Both the position numbers and the translations under genes were made by a program. From positions 1-64,000 of the forward strand of contig JAHJJI010000140.1 in NCBI GenBank assembly GCA_018823025.1: a stretch of 64,000 bases of DNA. The letters are read 5' to 3'. The DNA comes from Gammaproteobacteria bacterium (GTDB lineage: Bacteria > Pseudomonadota > Gammaproteobacteria > Burkholderiales > Sulfuricellaceae). Of this stretch, positions 62,930 through 64,000 are shown piece after piece (position 1 is the stretch's first letter; each line of letters begins with the position of its first letter). The notes under the pieces were generated by a model. That model worked only from the letters and a program-made list of their open reading frames with translations, did not search any database and had not been told where the DNA came from.

Positions 62930-64000
62930 AGTTGAACTCGTAACCCTTGCCGAACAACCCCAGGCACACATTTACTACCGTAGCGTCGTACAGCCTGCCG
63001 CGGTTCTCCCTGATCTCCGCCAGAGCCTTCTCGGCGCCAAGCCCGGGCCGATAGGGGCGGTACGAGGCCATTGATTCAACCACGTCAGCCACGCACAGAA
63101 TACGCGCGCCAAGCATGATCTCGTCGCCCTTCAGCCCGCGCGGGTAACCGCTGCCATCGAGGTGCTCATGGTGCTGGTACACCATCTGCGCTACCGGCCA
63201 AGGAAATTCGATATTTTTCAGGATGTCATAGCCAGCCTGGACATGAACCTTGATCAGGGCGTATTCGATCTCTCCTAGCTTGCCGGGAAAGCTCAGGATT
63301 TCGGCGGGAATGTGGATTTTTCCGATGTCGTGAATGGTGGCGGCAAGGTAAATGCCGTGCACCTCTTCTGCCGGCAGGCGCATTTCCTCGGCGATGCGCT
63401 GAGCGAGCCCGGCGACGCGGCGCTGGTGGCCGGCAGTGTAGGGGTCACGCATCTCGATGGTGGTGGCGATGGCCTGAATGGTTTCCTCCATGCTGTTTTC
63501 CAGCTGCTCCAGGCTGTGCTTGCGCTCGGCTTCGAGCCGCTCGCGCTCGGTGATGTCCTGGGCGGCGCCGTCCCACACCACGCTGCCGTCCTCCTGCGCG
63601 CTCGGCATGGCGTTGAGCAGGATATGCCTGACCCCACCCGCCCGGTCAAGCCAGCGAAAGGCTTGGTTCAGGCGGATCGCCCCTGCCTCGCACCGGGCCA
63701 GCGCCGCCTCGTAAGCCTCCTGATCCTCGACGTGAAAACCGCTGCTGAACGCCGCCGCATCGGCCAGCAGTTCATCCGGAGGCAGCCCCAGCACCTCGCT
63801 GGAGCCCTTGCTGACATAGGTGAAGCAGGCCTTTCCATCCGGATAACGCAGCATCTGGTACAGCATTTCCGGCACGTTGTCCGCCATGCTGATAAAACGA
63901 TGCTCCGAGGCGATGCGTGCGAGCGTGGTATCGAACAGGCCCGCCACGGCGAGATAGACATTGAGCAGTTCCCTGGACAAGGGCGCGTCGGTGCGATACC
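62928..64000 (-). CDS. PAS + HD-GYP domain protein (5' end outside window)
   Basis: At least 357 residues of a predicted c-di-GMP phosphodiesterase. A PAS domain (MLYQMLRYPDGKACFTYVSKGS ... QDITERERLEAE) precedes HD-GYP with TIHDIGKIHIP and HHEHLDGSGYP, both intact. The track start is a TTG without a ribosome-binding site, and the frame stays open to base 64000, so the N-terminus lies beyond the window. It converges on murI. Confidence 0.9.
   Translation of the reverse strand, partial: YRTDAPLSRELLNVYLAVAGLFDTTLARIASEHRFISMADNVPEMLYQMLRYPDGKACFTYVSKGSSEVLGLPPDELLADAAAFSSGFHVEDQEAYEAALARCEAGAIRLNQAFRWLDRAGGVRHILLNAMPSAQEDGSVVWDGAAQDITERERLEAERKHSLEQLENSMEETIQAIATTIEMRDPYTAGHQRRVAGLAQRIAEEMRLPAEEVHGIYLAATIHDIGKIHIPAEILSFPGKLGEIEYALIKVHVQAGYDILKNIEFPWPVAQMVYQHHEHLDGSGYPRGLKGDEIMLGARILCVADVVESMASYRPYRPGLGAEKALAEIRENRGRLYDATVVNVCLGLFGKGYEFN

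Overview
The window reads as a chromosomal segment of a GC-rich, Gram-negative betaproteobacterium. Gene content (QmoAB with HdrC/HdrB subunits, a DsrC/TusE-like protein, a DsrE-like lipoprotein, c-type cytochromes, PPi-dependent phosphofructokinase next to an H+-pyrophosphatase) and betaproteobacterial gene orders (exbB-exbD-lpxK-ycaR-kdsB-adk) suggest a sulfur-oxidising, probably autotrophic member of the Nitrosomonadales (Sulfuricella/Gallionella-like). That placement is inference from gene content, not from a search. No rRNA, tRNA, CRISPR array, prophage or insertion sequence was recognised.

Layout. 1-2.9 kb: the end of a CusA-type metal efflux pump, a cytochrome c lipoprotein, a DUF302 protein, then the N-degron transferases aat and bpt. 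3.0-8.4 kb: a three-gene sensory operon (hybrid histidine kinase, small response regulator, REC-PAS-PAS-GGDEF-EAL protein). 8.5-12 kb: thyA, a chemoreceptor, folA and an exported metallo-hydrolase. 12-16.2 kb (minus): mrp/apbC, dcd and an Orn/Lys/Arg decarboxylase, with heptamer repeat arrays filling both spacers. 16.3-23.4 kb: metG carrying an in-frame dispersed repeat, a DsrE-like lipoprotein, a MASE3-PAS-GGDEF-EAL protein, acyP and a WbuC cupin. 23.6-29.7 kb: dnaE and trhP diverging from a palindromic 17-bp spacer, then an HD-GYP protein. 29.9-32.3 kb: amtB with a sigma-54 type promoter and a DUF2279 protein.

32.3-37.8 kb (minus): the qmoA-qmoB-hdrC-hdrB operon followed by a small unknown gene. 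38-46 kb (minus): a phosphoesterase, ppa, hppA, pfp, an unknown gene, adk, kdsB, ycaR, lpxK, exbD and exbB, a block that combines pyrophosphate-based energy metabolism with lipid A/KDO synthesis. 47-55 kb: an AT-rich spacer with DnaA-box-like sites, xseA, a membrane protein with internal repeats, a 7TM-DISM diguanylate cyclase, miaA and mutL. 55.5-64 kb: a PlcP/LpxH-like phosphoesterase facing a GT4 glycosyltransferase, a DsrC/TusE-like gene, amiC, tsaE, queG, a dihaem cytochrome c, murI and an HD-GYP protein cut by the window end.

Themes. Five complete or partial cyclic-di-GMP enzymes plus a chemoreceptor point to a strong surface/motility signalling load. PPi made in biosynthesis can be hydrolysed (Ppa), used to pump protons (HppA) or used in glycolysis (Pfp). 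QmoAB-HdrCB would handle electrons of APS/sulfite or thiol-disulfide chemistry. The most unusual DNA-level signals are: three 7-bp-period repeat arrays, each lying directly before a minus-strand start codon and apparently supplying its ribosome-binding site; a dispersed repeat translated in frame inside MetRS; and a symmetric, apparently leaderless bidirectional promoter between dnaE and trhP.
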